Origin: Flavobacterium ginsengisoli
GTDB taxonomy: Bacteria > Bacteroidota > Bacteroidia > Flavobacteriales > Flavobacteriaceae
Length of the DNA stretch: 64,000 nucleotides
Direction: 5' to 3'
NCBI RefSeq assembly: GCF_029625315.1
Contig: NZ_CP121110.1
Location: 310,001-374,000 of the forward strand
In this document: one piece after another, positions 48,556 through 58,104 of the stretch
How positions within the stretch are numbered: the first letter of the stretch is position 1
How the letters are laid out: the number at the start of each line of letters is the position of its first letter
The notes under the pieces: model-generated
The model's database searches: none
What the model saw: only the letters and a program-made list of their open reading frames with translations
Told to the model about the DNA's origin: nothing
Position numbers and translations under genes: made by a program

Positions 48556-51500
48556 ATGAATAGAATAGTTTTTTTTATTTTTTGTTTTTTTTCAAGTCTT
48601 TGCTTTGTTTGGAGTCAGAGCAAAGATTCGGGGAAGTTTCGTAAAGAAATTTCACTGAATTCGTCTTGGGAAACCATAATACTGGATAATCTTCCGCTGA
48701 AAGAAGAAGATTTTGTAGAAAATCCAAAAACTGATTCCAATTGGCAAAAGGTTAGTGTGCCTCACAATTGGGATCAGTATTATGGTTTCAGAAGAACAAA
48801 ACATGGGAATTTACATGGTACCGCCTGGTACAAAAAAACACTAAAACTCGATAAGAAAGACAGTTCAAAACAGCATTTTCTCTATTTTGAAGGTGTAAGT
48901 TCTTATGCAACCGTTTGGATAAATGGTAAAAAAGTGGGCGAACACAAAGGCGGAAGAACTACTTTCACCTTAGACATTACAAAAGCAGTTTCTTTCAACA
49001 AAGAAAATATCATTTTAGTAAAAGCAGCGCATCCCTCTTTTATTGCAGATCTTCCTTGGGTTTGCGGAGGTTGTTCAGGAGAATGGGGATTTTCTGAAGG
49101 TTCTCAGCCAATGGGGATTTTCAGGCCAGTTTCTTTGGTAGTTACAAACAATGTTAGAGTTCAGCCGTTTGGTGTTCATATCTGGAACGATAAATCGGTT
49201 TCTAAACAAAAAGCGATTCTTCATACCACTACAGAAATCAAGAATTACAGCACTTCACAACGAAACTTAACTGTCGAAAATATCCTTTTGGATGCTTCAG
49301 GAAAGAAAGTTGCTATCAATAAAAGCGATAACAAAATCAATTCGGGAGAAATAAAGGAAATAGCAATGACACTTCCAGAGATTCAGAATCCGAAATTATG
49401 GTCGCCATCCAATCCGTATTTGTATAAATTGGTGACTTCGGTTTATGAAAATGGAAAAATAATCGATCAGTTAACAACTTCGTACGGAATCCGTTGGGTA
49501 AGCTGGCCGGTTAGTCGTGACGGGAAAGACAATCGTTTTTTCATAAATGATGAACCTGTTTTTATAAACGGCGTTTGCGAATACGAACATTTGATTGGAA
49601 AAAGTCATTCGTTTTCAGATGAAATGATTCATTCCAGAATCGAACAAATCAAAGCAGGCGGATTTAACGCTTTTAGAGAAGCGCATCAGCCTCATAATTT
49701 ATTATATCAAAAAGAATTAGACGAAAACGGAATCCTGTTTTGGAGTCAGTTTTCAGCACATATTTGGTACGATACGCCAGAATTTAAAGAAAACTTCAAA
49801 ACCTTATTACGAGAATGGATTAAAGAACGCAGAAATAGTCCATCTGTAGTAATGTGGGGATTGCAGAATGAAAGCACGATTCCGAAAGAATTTGCAGAAG
49901 AATGCACTCAGATTATCCGCGAAATGGATCCGTTATCAGCATCGCAAAGAATCGTAACAACTTGTAATGGAGGAGAAGGAACAGATTGGAATGTCGTTCA
50001 AAACTGGTCGGGAACGTATGGCGGAGATCCGTTAAAATACCATCTGGAAATGACTACTCAGTTATTAAACGGAGAATACGGCGCATGGCGTTCTGCCGAT
50101 TTACATACAGAAGGTGAGTTTGACCAAAAAGGAGCTTTAAGCGAAAACCGTTTTTCTCAATTAATGGAAATTAAAGTTAGAGAAGCCGAATCGGTAAAAG
50201 ATAAAATTGCGGGACAATTCAACTGGCTTTTTGCTTCGCATGAAAATCCGGGACGAGTACAAAACGGAGAAGGATTTAGAGATATTGACAAAGTTGGACC
50301 AGTAAACTACAAAGGACTTTTTACGATTTGGGGCGAACCTCTGGATGCGTTTTATATGTATCGAGCCAATTATGTTTCAAACAAAACCAATCCAATGGTG
50401 TATATAGTTTCGCATACTTGGCCAAGCCGTTGGGAAAAACCAGGAATCAAAAACGGAATCGATATTTATTCGAATTGTGACGAAGTAGAATTATTTAATG
50501 ATGTCAATAAAGCTTCACTTGGAAAACTAAAAAATCCAGGAATTGGACAGCATTTTCAGTTTAATAATATCAATATTCAGTACAATGTTTTATATGCTGT
50601 TGGGTATGTAAACAAAAAAGCGGTTGCTAAAGATTATATCGTTTTAAATAACTTTCCAAAAGCACCAAGTTTTGATGCTTTAACCACCAATAAAGCAGAT
50701 ATTACAAAAGCCAAAAGCGGTTATAATTATATTTACAGAGTAAATTGTGGAGGTTTTGAATTGACAGATTCTGCTGGAAATACTTGGTTTACCGATACAC
50801 ATAAAAACGGACAAAACAGTTGGGGTTCGTTATCGTGGACAGATAATTTTGAAAAATTGCCCGACTTTTTTGCCAGTCAAAGAACAACTTTCGACCCAAT
50901 AAACGGAACAAAAGATCCTGAGTTGTTTCAAAGTTTTAGATACGGAGTTGATAAACTGCGTTACGAATTTCCAGCATCAGACGGAGAATATTTAGTTGAA
51001 TTATATTTTACAGAACCTTGGTACGGAACTGGCGGAGGCTTAGACTGCAAAGGCTGGCGTTTGTTTGATGTTGCTATCAATGAAAATGTAGTTTTAAAAG
51101 ATTTCGATATTTGGGCAGAAGCTGGACATGATAACGCTTTGAAGAAAACATTCAAAGTAAAAAGCACAAACGGAAAAATTGTGATTTCGTTTCCAAATGT
51201 AAAAGCTTCGCAGGCGATCATTTCTGCGATTGCGATTGCAACAAAAGACATTCATGCAAGACCTGCGTCAGAATCTTCAAAAAATATCCAGAATTTGGTT
51301 TTAGATACTTATGATAAAACTAACAAAGTAGCTTCATGGCTAGATATTAATTCAAAACAATATTCAGATTCTGATGTTATTTTTACCGAATTGCCTTCTG
51401 AGATTTTTGGAGCAGATTATTTACAGTTTTCAGTTAATTCTAAAAATAAAGGTTCGTTTACAGCTAAAGAAGATTCAGATATTTATGTTTTTGCTGATGC

Positions 51501-52083
51501 TAAATTCAAAACGTCAGGAAGTTTTTCGGAGTATAAAAAATTAGAAGAAAATGCGAGAAACAGCAATGGGATTTCATTTGATGTTTTCACTAAAAAAGTA
51601 AAGAAAGACGAGAAAGTTCTTTTTGATAATTCAGAAACTATAAACACAATTGCAGTAGTTCCAACTTACGATATGGGCGAAAAAGATGATTCGAGACCAG
51701 TTGTAATCATTGAAGCTGAAAAGACAAAAACAACGGGAACAGGAATCGAAAAAGGAAATTTCAAAAAAGCCGATTATATTGAATTCATTAAAAAGACAAA
51801 CAATAGCATCGAGTTTGAAGTTAAGCCAGGAGTTGCCGGAATTTATTTAATGCGTTTTCGTTTTATGAATAGAAATGAAACACCATTAAAAGTCAAATTC
51901 AAAATGGAAGATGCCTACGGAATTTTAATGCGAAATGATACGATTGAGTTTTTCCCTTCGCCTGAAAAATGGAAAATTTTGAATACGACTTCTGGGGGTT
52001 ATATTAATGCAGGAACGTATAAAATAACACTTGAAGGTGATGATTTGAAGGGATTAATGTTGGATAATTTCGAATTTCAATAG
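48556..52083 (+). CDS. Large GH2 beta-galactosidase-like enzyme with malectin and C-terminal binding domains
   Basis: 1175 residues from ATG 48556; the in-frame TTG at 48538 lies in a repeat. After a signal peptide comes the GH2 sugar-binding domain (SVPHNWDQYYGFRRTKHGN), an Ig-like domain and the TIM barrel. The acid/base Glu is in VMWGLQNESTI (~439) and the putative nucleophile Glu in LNGEYGAWRS (~506). A DUF4982-like strand region precedes a malectin domain at ~725-900 (YRVNCGGFELTDSAGNTWF). A further C-terminal sandwich (EIEAEK-like VVIIEAEKTKTTGTGIEKG) looks like a carbohydrate-binding module. It should release beta-galactose or another beta-linked sugar. The size is well above the ~800 residues of ordinary GH2. 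Confidence 0.85.
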   Translation: MNRIVFFIFCFFSSLCFVWSQSKDSGKFRKEISLNSSWETIILDNLPLKEEDFVENPKTDSNWQKVSVPHNWDQYYGFRRTKHGNLHGTAWYKKTLKLDKKDSSKQHFLYFEGVSSYATVWINGKKVGEHKGGRTTFTLDITKAVSFNKENIILVKAAHPSFIADLPWVCGGCSGEWGFSEGSQPMGIFRPVSLVVTNNVRVQPFGVHIWNDKSVSKQKAILHTTTEIKNYSTSQRNLTVENILLDASGKKVAINKSDNKINSGEIKEIAMTLPEIQNPKLWSPSNPYLYKLVTSVYENGKIIDQLTTSYGIRWVSWPVSRDGKDNRFFINDEPVFINGVCEYEHLIGKSHSFSDEMIHSRIEQIKAGGFNAFREAHQPHNLLYQKELDENGILFWSQFSAHIWYDTPEFKENFKTLLREWIKERRNSPSVVMWGLQNESTIPKEFAEECTQIIREMDPLSASQRIVTTCNGGEGTDWNVVQNWSGTYGGDPLKYHLEMTTQLLNGEYGAWRSADLHTEGEFDQKGALSENRFSQLMEIKVREAESVKDKIAGQFNWLFASHENPGRVQNGEGFRDIDKVGPVNYKGLFTIWGEPLDAFYMYRANYVSNKTNPMVYIVSHTWPSRWEKPGIKNGIDIYSNCDEVELFNDVNKASLGKLKNPGIGQHFQFNNINIQYNVLYAVGYVNKKAVAKDYIVLNNFPKAPSFDALTTNKADITKAKSGYNYIYRVNCGGFELTDSAGNTWFTDTHKNGQNSWGSLSWTDNFEKLPDFFASQRTTFDPINGTKDPELFQSFRYGVDKLRYEFPASDGEYLVELYFTEPWYGTGGGLDCKGWRLFDVAINENVVLKDFDIWAEAGHDNALKKTFKVKSTNGKIVISFPNVKASQAIISAIAIATKDIHARPASESSKNIQNLVLDTYDKTNKVASWLDINSKQYSDSDVIFTELPSEIFGADYLQFSVNSKNKGSFTAKEDSDIYVFADAKFKTSGSFSEYKKLEENARNSNGISFDVFTKKVKKDEKVLFDNSETINTIAVVPTYDMGEKDDSRPVVIIEAEKTKTTGTGIEKGNFKKADYIEFIKKTNNSIEFEVKPGVAGIYLMRFRFMNRNETPLKVKFKMEDAYGILMRNDTIEFFPSPEKWKILNTTSGGYINAGTYKITLEGDDLKGLMLDNFEFQ

Positions 52084-52187
52084 TTTTTTTGAGGTTCAAA
52101 GAGGCAAAGGAGCAAAGGTGCAAAGATTTATGTTGTTTGTCAGGCTGAGCGAAGTCGAAGCCCACGTAAAGTTTATACCAAGTCTAG

Positions 52188-52291
52188 TTTGTCATTTCGA
52201 CGAAGGAGAAATCTCCACAAGAAGCTCGACAAAGATTGGCGAATTACGTTGCGGAGTTACTCGCGAAGATTTCTCCTTCGTCGAAATGACA
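52188..52291 (+). repeat. Complete R1 palindromic element
   Basis: The arms TTTGTCATTTCGACGAAGG and CCTTCGTCGAAATGACAA are perfect complements. Just upstream at 52144-52162 is half of an R7 repeat. Confidence 0.86.
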
Positions 52292-52337
52292 AGATTGTAG
52301 AAATTTGGAATTTTAAAAAAGAGATTATTTATATATT

Positions 52338-54749
52338 ATGATTTTAAAAAAGATAATAATTGCTTTAACAATATTGTTTTCGGTATCAGTTTTTGCACAA
52401 AAACAAGCCAGAATTGTCGAAGATTTTAACAAAAACTGGAACTTCAAATTAGGAGATTATCCAGAAGCAATAAATGCCAATTTCAATACATCAGATTGGA
52501 GAACACTTCAATTGCCGCACGATTGGAGTATTGAAGGTGCTTTTGACAAAGACAGTAAAACGAAACAAGCACAAGGATTTTTACCTGCAGGAAAAGGCTG
52601 GTATCGTAAAGTATTTACAATTCCTGCAAACTGGAAAAACAAAACGGTTTCAATTGAATTTGACGGTGTTTTTAAGAACAGTGAAGTTTTTATAAATGGG
52701 AAATCATTAGGAATGCGTCCGAATGGATATATTTCTTTGGGATATGACTTGACGCAATATTTAAACTTTGGAAAATCAAATACAATTGCCGTAAAAGTCG
52801 ATAACGATGCACAACCCAATTCAAGATGGTATACGGGTTCTGGGATTTACAGAAATGTACGTTTGGTTGCCAGTGAAAAACTGCATGTAGGGAAGTGGGG
52901 AACTTTTGTAACAACGCCAGAAGTTTCAGCAGAAAAATCAAAAATACATCTAGAAGTTACGATTGATAATGATAATGCTGTTGCAAAAGAATTTAAACTG
53001 GTTACTTCGATTGTAAATTCAGAAAATAAAGAAGTTGCCAATTTTACATCAACAGAAAAAATTGGTGCTAAAACCTCAGAAAAAAAGATTCATGATTTAA
53101 AAGTAAAACAGCCGAAATTGTGGAGTACAGAAAATCCGTATTTGTATAAAGTCATTACAAAGGTTTACGAGAAATCGAAATTGGTTGATAATTATGAAAC
53201 TCCACTTGGATTTAGATATTTTAATTTTGATTCAGAAAAAGGATTTTCTCTAAATGGTGTTCCAACCAAAATTTATGGCGTTTGCTTGCATCACGATAAT
53301 GGTGCTTTGGGTGCGGTTGAAAACATTCATGCGGTTAGAAGAAAACTGACTTTAATGAAAGAAATGGGAGCAAATGCTATCAGAATGTCTCATAATCCAC
53401 ATTCTTTAGAAATGATGCAATTGTGCGATGAAATGGGATTTATCGTTCAAGACGAAGCTTTTGACGTTTGGAAAAAGAAAAAAGTTACCAACGATTATCA
53501 TAAAGATTGGGATGCTTGGCACAAACAGGATTTGGAAGATTTTATCAAAAGAGACCGAAATCATCCATCGGTTATGATGTGGAGTATTGGTAATGAAATT
53601 AGAGAACAGTTTGATTCGACAGGAATTGCGATTACGAGAGAATTAGCTAAAATCGTAAAATCATTAGATGTTACTCGTCCTGTAACTTCGGCTTTGACAG
53701 AAAATGTAATTGAGAAAAACTTTATTTATCAGTCAGGAGCTTTAGATCTTTTGGGATTCAATTATAAACACGAAGATTATAAAGATTTTCCAACTAAATT
53801 TAAAGGACAAAAAATATTGGCTTCAGAAAGTGTTTCGGCTTTAGAAACTCGCGGGCATTATGATTTTCCAGACGGAATTAAAGCTTGGCCAACAAAACAC
53901 GGCGCTCCTTTTGACGGAAATGCTGATTGGACGGTTTCGGCTTACGATCAGGTGAAATCGTATTGGGGAGCCACGCACGAAGAAAACTGGAAAACTATTA
54001 AAAGTCAGGATTTCATGGCGGGAACTTTTATCTGGACAGGATTCGATTATATCGGAGAGCCAGACCCGTATCCATTTCCTGCAAGAAGTTCATATTTCGG
54101 AATTGTAGATTTAGCTGGTCTTCCAAAAGATGTGTATTATATGTACCAAAGCGAATGGTCGAATAAAACGGTTCTGCATATTTTACCGCATTGGAACTGG
54201 AAAAAAGATCAAGAAGTAGAAGTTTGGGCGTATTACAACAATGCCGATGAAGTAGAATTATTTTTAAATGGAAAGTCGCTAGGAAAGAAAGCAAAACAAA
54301 ATGATGATCTTCATATCTCTTGGCTTGTGAAATTTGAACCTGGAACTTTAAAAGCGGTTTCAAGAAAGAACGGAAAAATAGTTTTAGAAAAAGAAATCCG
54401 CACAGCAGGAGAAGCTTCTAAAATCGATTTAAAAGCTGAAAAAACATCAATTAAAAACGACACTTATGATTTGGTTTATGTAACCGTTTCAATGGTTGAC
54501 AAAGACGGAAACTTATTGCCAACCGCAATGGATTTAATTAATTTTGAAGTTTCTGGCGGTGGAAAATTAGTTGGTGTTGATAATGGTTATCAGGCCAATT
54601 TAGAATCTTTTAAAGCGAATTCTTGTAAGTTGTTTAATGGAAAATGTGTTGTTATTATTCAGTCAAATGGGAAGAAAGAGAATATTCAGTTGAAGGCGAA
54701 GGTTGGGAATAGAATTCCGATTTCATTGATTAAAATAAACGTTAATTAA
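52338..54749 (+). CDS. GH2 beta-galactosidase with DUF4982
   Basis: 803 residues with a signal peptide ending VFAQ. Order: galactose-binding-like domain (LPHDWSIEGAFDKDSKTKQA, YTGSGIYRNVRL), Ig-like domain, TIM barrel, then a DUF4982 segment (NNADEVELFLNGKSLGKK) and a C-terminal Ig-like domain. The catalytic acid/base is Glu in MWSIGNEIREQ (~418) and the nucleophile is probably Glu in ASESVSALETRG (~496). HNPHS in the barrel is a conserved GH2 element. It likely trims beta-galactose from galactan or arabinogalactan side chains. It is the last enzyme before the unrelated gene island. Confidence 0.92.
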   Translation: MILKKIIIALTILFSVSVFAQKQARIVEDFNKNWNFKLGDYPEAINANFNTSDWRTLQLPHDWSIEGAFDKDSKTKQAQGFLPAGKGWYRKVFTIPANWKNKTVSIEFDGVFKNSEVFINGKSLGMRPNGYISLGYDLTQYLNFGKSNTIAVKVDNDAQPNSRWYTGSGIYRNVRLVASEKLHVGKWGTFVTTPEVSAEKSKIHLEVTIDNDNAVAKEFKLVTSIVNSENKEVANFTSTEKIGAKTSEKKIHDLKVKQPKLWSTENPYLYKVITKVYEKSKLVDNYETPLGFRYFNFDSEKGFSLNGVPTKIYGVCLHHDNGALGAVENIHAVRRKLTLMKEMGANAIRMSHNPHSLEMMQLCDEMGFIVQDEAFDVWKKKKVTNDYHKDWDAWHKQDLEDFIKRDRNHPSVMMWSIGNEIREQFDSTGIAITRELAKIVKSLDVTRPVTSALTENVIEKNFIYQSGALDLLGFNYKHEDYKDFPTKFKGQKILASESVSALETRGHYDFPDGIKAWPTKHGAPFDGNADWTVSAYDQVKSYWGATHEENWKTIKSQDFMAGTFIWTGFDYIGEPDPYPFPARSSYFGIVDLAGLPKDVYYMYQSEWSNKTVLHILPHWNWKKDQEVEVWAYYNNADEVELFLNGKSLGKKAKQNDDLHISWLVKFEPGTLKAVSRKNGKIVLEKEIRTAGEASKIDLKAEKTSIKNDTYDLVYVTVSMVDKDGNLLPTAMDLINFEVSGGGKLVGVDNGYQANLESFKANSCKLFNGKCVVIIQSNGKKENIQLKAKVGNRIPISLIKINVN

Positions 54750-54764
54750 TTTTATATGCCGCTC

Positions 54765-54930
54765 CTTTGGAGCTTTGCTTCTGTAACCGTTGATTATTTT
54801 CTATAAATATTGCGCTTCTCCGAAGCTTTGTTTTAGGTAATTAGTCGTTTTCAATATTAGCTCTGGAAGAGCGAAATATTTATAGAAAAGATTAATTCAA
54901 TATGGAGAAAAAGCTCCGGAGGAGCGAAAC
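54765..54930 (+). repeat. R6 hairpin repeats
   Basis: CGCTTCTCCGAAGC, GCTCTGGAAGAGC and AGCTCCGGAGGAGCG occur with the ATTTATAGAAAA box between them. Together with the terminator it fills most of the 322-bp gap. Confidence 0.7.
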
Positions 54931-54935
54931 AAAAA

Positions 54936-54966
54936 AATCCGTTTCTAACTAGAATCGGATTTTTTT
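54936..54966 (+). terminator. Rho-independent terminator closing the main carbohydrate block
   Basis: AATCCGTTTCTA pairs with TAGAATCGGATT with one extra base, and a run of seven T follows. It separates the GH2 gene from the SDR gene. Confidence 0.82.
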
Positions 54967-55071
54967 GTTTTTAATATTATTCGTCATTTTGGCTAAGACA
55001 TCTTCCAAAACGGCTACAAACAACTTTAGGCTTCGGATGATCTTTGCATTATAATTTTAAAACAATTAAAA

Positions 55072-55878
55072 ATGCAAAAGACAATTTTTATTACAGGAGC
55101 TTCAACAGGATTAGGAAAATCTACAGCAAAATTATTTCAAAGTAAAGGATGGCAAGTCATTGCCACGATGCGAAATCCGGAAAAAGAAACAGAATTAAAC
55201 CAGCTGGAAAACGTCATTGTACTTCCGTTAGATGTTACAAATCCAGAACAGATTGATTCAACGATTAAAAGTGTTTTGGAGAAATATTCTGTCGATGTGG
55301 TTCTGAATAATGCAGGTTATGGTTTAATTGGCGCTTTGGAATCTCTGGAAAATCATCAAATTGAACGTCAGATCGTGACTAATTTATTTGGCGTTATTAG
55401 GGTTTCAAAGGCATTTGTGTCTCATTTCCGTGAGAAAAAAAGCGGTATTTTCATTAATATAACTTCTACTTTTGGATTAATGGGTTTTCCAACTTGCTCT
55501 ATTTACGGCGCTACAAAATTTGCTGTTGATGGATTTTCGGAAAGTCTGGCATCAGAATTAGTTCAGTTTGGGATACAGGTAAAAGTGGTTGCGCCAGGCG
55601 GAATGAAAACAGATTTTGCCATAAGATCTATGGAAGTTGCTCAGCATGAAGCGTATGAAAAATTAACTTTAGAAGTTAGCAAAGGTTATAGCGCTGAACA
55701 AATTGACAATTATACAAATGCTGAAGATGTTGCCCAAATCATTTTTGAAGCTGCTACAGATAATAAAAGTCAACTTCGATATGTAGCGGGAAAAGATGCA
55801 AATGCATTGTATAACGAACGATTAAGTTTGGGAGCTGAAACTCAGATTCAGAACATCAAATCAATGTTTACTTTTTAA
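55072..55878 (+). CDS. Short-chain dehydrogenase/reductase (SDR)
   Basis: 268 residues, cytosolic. A classical SDR: cofactor motif TGASTGLGKS (8-17), NNAGYG near 80, a Ser around 133 (NITSTFG) and YGATK near 145-149. It is an NAD(P)-dependent oxidoreductase of unknown substrate. The gene is followed after 12 bp by a small ABM-like gene and then by an AraC regulator, so the three probably form one unit in which the regulator controls or is induced with the oxidoreductase. Nothing ties it to polysaccharide use. Confidence 0.93.
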   Translation: MQKTIFITGASTGLGKSTAKLFQSKGWQVIATMRNPEKETELNQLENVIVLPLDVTNPEQIDSTIKSVLEKYSVDVVLNNAGYGLIGALESLENHQIERQIVTNLFGVIRVSKAFVSHFREKKSGIFINITSTFGLMGFPTCSIYGATKFAVDGFSESLASELVQFGIQVKVVAPGGMKTDFAIRSMEVAQHEAYEKLTLEVSKGYSAEQIDNYTNAEDVAQIIFEAATDNKSQLRYVAGKDANALYNERLSLGAETQIQNIKSMFTF

Positions 55879-55890
55879 TTTACAAATCAG

Positions 55891-56196
55891 ATGAAAAATC
55901 AAGCTATAGAATTGACTACCTTTAAACTCAAAGGTTTTACAGCCAAACAATTTATTGAAGCAAATACTGAAATTGATGCTTTTTTGAAACGCCAAAAAGG
56001 ATTTCGTTCCCGAACAATTTTTGAATTAAAAAAAGATTTTGTGTATGACGTGCTTGTTTGGGATAGCGTAGAAGAAGGTACTAATGCCATGCATAAATTA
56101 ATGACAGAACTTAGTGATTCTCTTGTACACGATATGATTGATCAAAGCACCGTGAGTTGGAATATTGCACCGGTTGAACATTTTGTAAATTTGTAA
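55891..56196 (+). CDS. Small ABM-like dimeric alpha-beta barrel protein
   Basis: 101 residues with no signal peptide. The pattern IELTTFKLKGFTAKQFIEAN, then FLKRQKGFRSRTIFELKKD, then YDVLVWDSVEEGTNAMHKLM reads as the ferredoxin-like fold of antibiotic-biosynthesis-monooxygenase relatives. Such proteins often accompany oxidoreductases as detoxifying or regulatory factors. Specific activity unknown. Confidence 0.65.
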   Translation: MKNQAIELTTFKLKGFTAKQFIEANTEIDAFLKRQKGFRSRTIFELKKDFVYDVLVWDSVEEGTNAMHKLMTELSDSLVHDMIDQSTVSWNIAPVEHFVNL

Positions 56197-56235
56197 AAAG
56201 CGGAGCATTTTAAGTCAAAATTTAATTCATAAAAA

Positions 56236-57150
56236 ATGAAAAATCAACCCAGAATATTCCAGTCTGTTCCAGAATTGCATAAAGCTATGGGACAGCCTAA
56301 ACCGTTGCATCCGCTGATTAGTATTCTGAATTATGGTGAAGCAGTTTTTGATCCCAAAGATTTTGAAAACGGAATTGTTTTGGATTTTTATAAAATATCT
56401 TTCAAAACAAATTTTTCAGGAAAACTGAGATACGGACACGGTTTCTATGATTTTGAAGAAGGTGGAATGTCGTTTGTGTCTCCGGGACAAGTTCTGAAAA
56501 TGCAGGACGAAGAAGCGGATTACAGCGGAATGTCATTAAATATTCATCCTGATTTTTTTCGTCCTTATTCCTTAAATGCCACGATCAAAAAATATGGTTT
56601 TTTCTCTTATTCTGCTGCCGAAGCTTTATATCTTTCTGAGAAAGAAAAAGAGACTATTTTGGGCGTTTTTAATAATATTCAGGATGAATTGAATCAACGT
56701 ATAGACAATTTCAGTCAGGATGTTATTATTTCGCAGATAGAACTTTTGCTTAATTACAGCAATCGTTTTTACAACCGTCAGTTTATAACCAGAAAAGCGG
56801 TTAATAATGATGTGCTTTCTAAACTGGAAGAACTATTAGAAGGTTATTTTAATAGCGAAAAACCAGAAGAAAACGGTTTGCCAACCGTACAATTTGTAGC
56901 CAATGAAATGCAGTTGTCACCCCGATATTTGAGCGATTTATTACGCAGTATTTCGGGACAAAATACTCAGCAGTTTATTCATGACAAATTAATTGAAAAG
57001 GCTAAAGAATATATTGCAAAAGGAACTCTTTCAGTCTCTGAAATTGCCTATAAATTAGGTTTTGAGCATCCACAGTCGTTCAATAAACTTTTTAAAAAGA
57101 AGACAAATGTAAGTCCGATTGCATTTAAAGAATTATTTACTAAAAACTAA
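56236..57150 (+). CDS. AraC-family transcriptional regulator
   Basis: 304 residues. The N-terminal cupin-like domain (ILNYGEAVFDPKDFENGIVL, YGHGFYDFEEGGMSFVSPGQ) precedes a C-terminal double helix-turn-helix (VQFVANEMQLSPRYLSDLLR and VSEIAYKLGFEHPQSFNKLF). The last block is the standard AraC signature. It lies downstream of the SDR and ABM-like genes in the same direction, a common arrangement for regulators sensing small electrophilic or aromatic compounds in Bacteroidota. It is more likely to control the SDR gene than the pectin locus. Confidence 0.93.
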   Translation: MKNQPRIFQSVPELHKAMGQPKPLHPLISILNYGEAVFDPKDFENGIVLDFYKISFKTNFSGKLRYGHGFYDFEEGGMSFVSPGQVLKMQDEEADYSGMSLNIHPDFFRPYSLNATIKKYGFFSYSAAEALYLSEKEKETILGVFNNIQDELNQRIDNFSQDVIISQIELLLNYSNRFYNRQFITRKAVNNDVLSKLEELLEGYFNSEKPEENGLPTVQFVANEMQLSPRYLSDLLRSISGQNTQQFIHDKLIEKAKEYIAKGTLSVSEIAYKLGFEHPQSFNKLFKKKTNVSPIAFKELFTKN

Positions 57151-57153
57151 ATT

Positions 57154-57471
57154 ATGGCATCATTAAATTTTGAAGAATTAAAACAACGTTCTGCACAGAT
57201 AAGAAAGCGTTATCACGAACTAGAAATAGCGCATCATGGAAGTGAATGGACAATAGAAGAAGATGCGTTGGCTTTTCTAACCGATGCTGGTTTGGTTGGC
57301 CGCCATGTTATGTCGCACGAAGGCAGATGGCCAAAAGCAAATACAGAAGAAGAATTGAAGCATAAAATTGGAGAATCAATTTGGTGGCTTACAGTTTTAG
57401 CTGAAAGAATGAATATCAATATTGAAACCGTTACAGAAGATTTCTTAGCTAAAACAGAAAAATTATTATAA
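57154..57471 (+). CDS. MazG-like nucleotide pyrophosphohydrolase-type protein
   Basis: 105 residues, starting 3 bp after the AraC stop codon, hence translationally close. Helical throughout; the segment KHKIGESIWWLTVLAERMNI followed by INIETVTEDFLAKTEKLL resembles the C-terminal helices of all-alpha NTP pyrophosphatases (MazG). The usual EExxE metal site is only partly recognisable (EELKHKIGES), so activity is uncertain. Confidence 0.62.
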   Translation: MASLNFEELKQRSAQIRKRYHELEIAHHGSEWTIEEDALAFLTDAGLVGRHVMSHEGRWPKANTEEELKHKIGESIWWLTVLAERMNINIETVTEDFLAKTEKLL

Positions 57472-57497
57472 GGTTATTAAAAATAAAATAGATATAG

Positions 57498-58055
57498 ATG
57501 ACACCAACTTTCTTCCCAAATCAATTAGAATTTAGAAAATGGCTTGAGAAAAACCATCAAAAAGAGAAAGAACTTTTGGTTGGTTTTTATAAAGTTACGA
57601 GTAAAAAGCCTTCTATAAGCTGGTCAGAATCTGTAGATCAAGCGCTTTGTTTTGGCTGGATTGATGGTGTTAGAAAATCTATTGATGCGGAAAGTTATAC
57701 AATTCGTTTTACTCCAAGAAAGCCTTCTAGCATTTGGAGTGCGATTAATATTCAAAAGATAGAAGATTTGACCAAAGCGGGTTTAATGACCGATGCTGGT
57801 TTGAAAGCGTTTAGTTTTAGAACCGAAAATAAGTCTAAGATTTATTCGCACGAAAAAGAACCAGTTCCGTTGTTAGATGTTTACGAGAAACAGTTTAAAG
57901 ACAATAGAACTGCTTGGGAATTCTTTGAGAAGCAAGCTCCTTCGTATAAAAAAGTAATGATTCATTGGATTATGACCGCCAAACAAGAAAAAACACAGCT
58001 TTCAAGACTAGAAAAAACTATTACTGAAAGTGAAAAACAGAAAAGAGTCTTGTAG
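57498..58055 (+). CDS. YdeI/OmpD-associated family protein
   Basis: 185 residues, cytosolic. It matches the YdeI-like family: FPNQLEFRKWLEKNHQKEKE, SWSESVDQALCFGWIDGVRK, YTIRFTPRKPSSIWSAINIQ. These proteins are linked to bacteriocin or peptide resistance in some species, but the biochemical role is not established. The last ~30 residues are basic. Confidence 0.82.
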   Translation: MTPTFFPNQLEFRKWLEKNHQKEKELLVGFYKVTSKKPSISWSESVDQALCFGWIDGVRKSIDAESYTIRFTPRKPSSIWSAINIQKIEDLTKAGLMTDAGLKAFSFRTENKSKIYSHEKEPVPLLDVYEKQFKDNRTAWEFFEKQAPSYKKVMIHWIMTAKQEKTQLSRLEKTITESEKQKRVL

Positions 58056-58104
58056 TTATTTTGAATAAAATGTTTTACTTTAGTAATCTGACTTCTAGTG
58101 AAAT

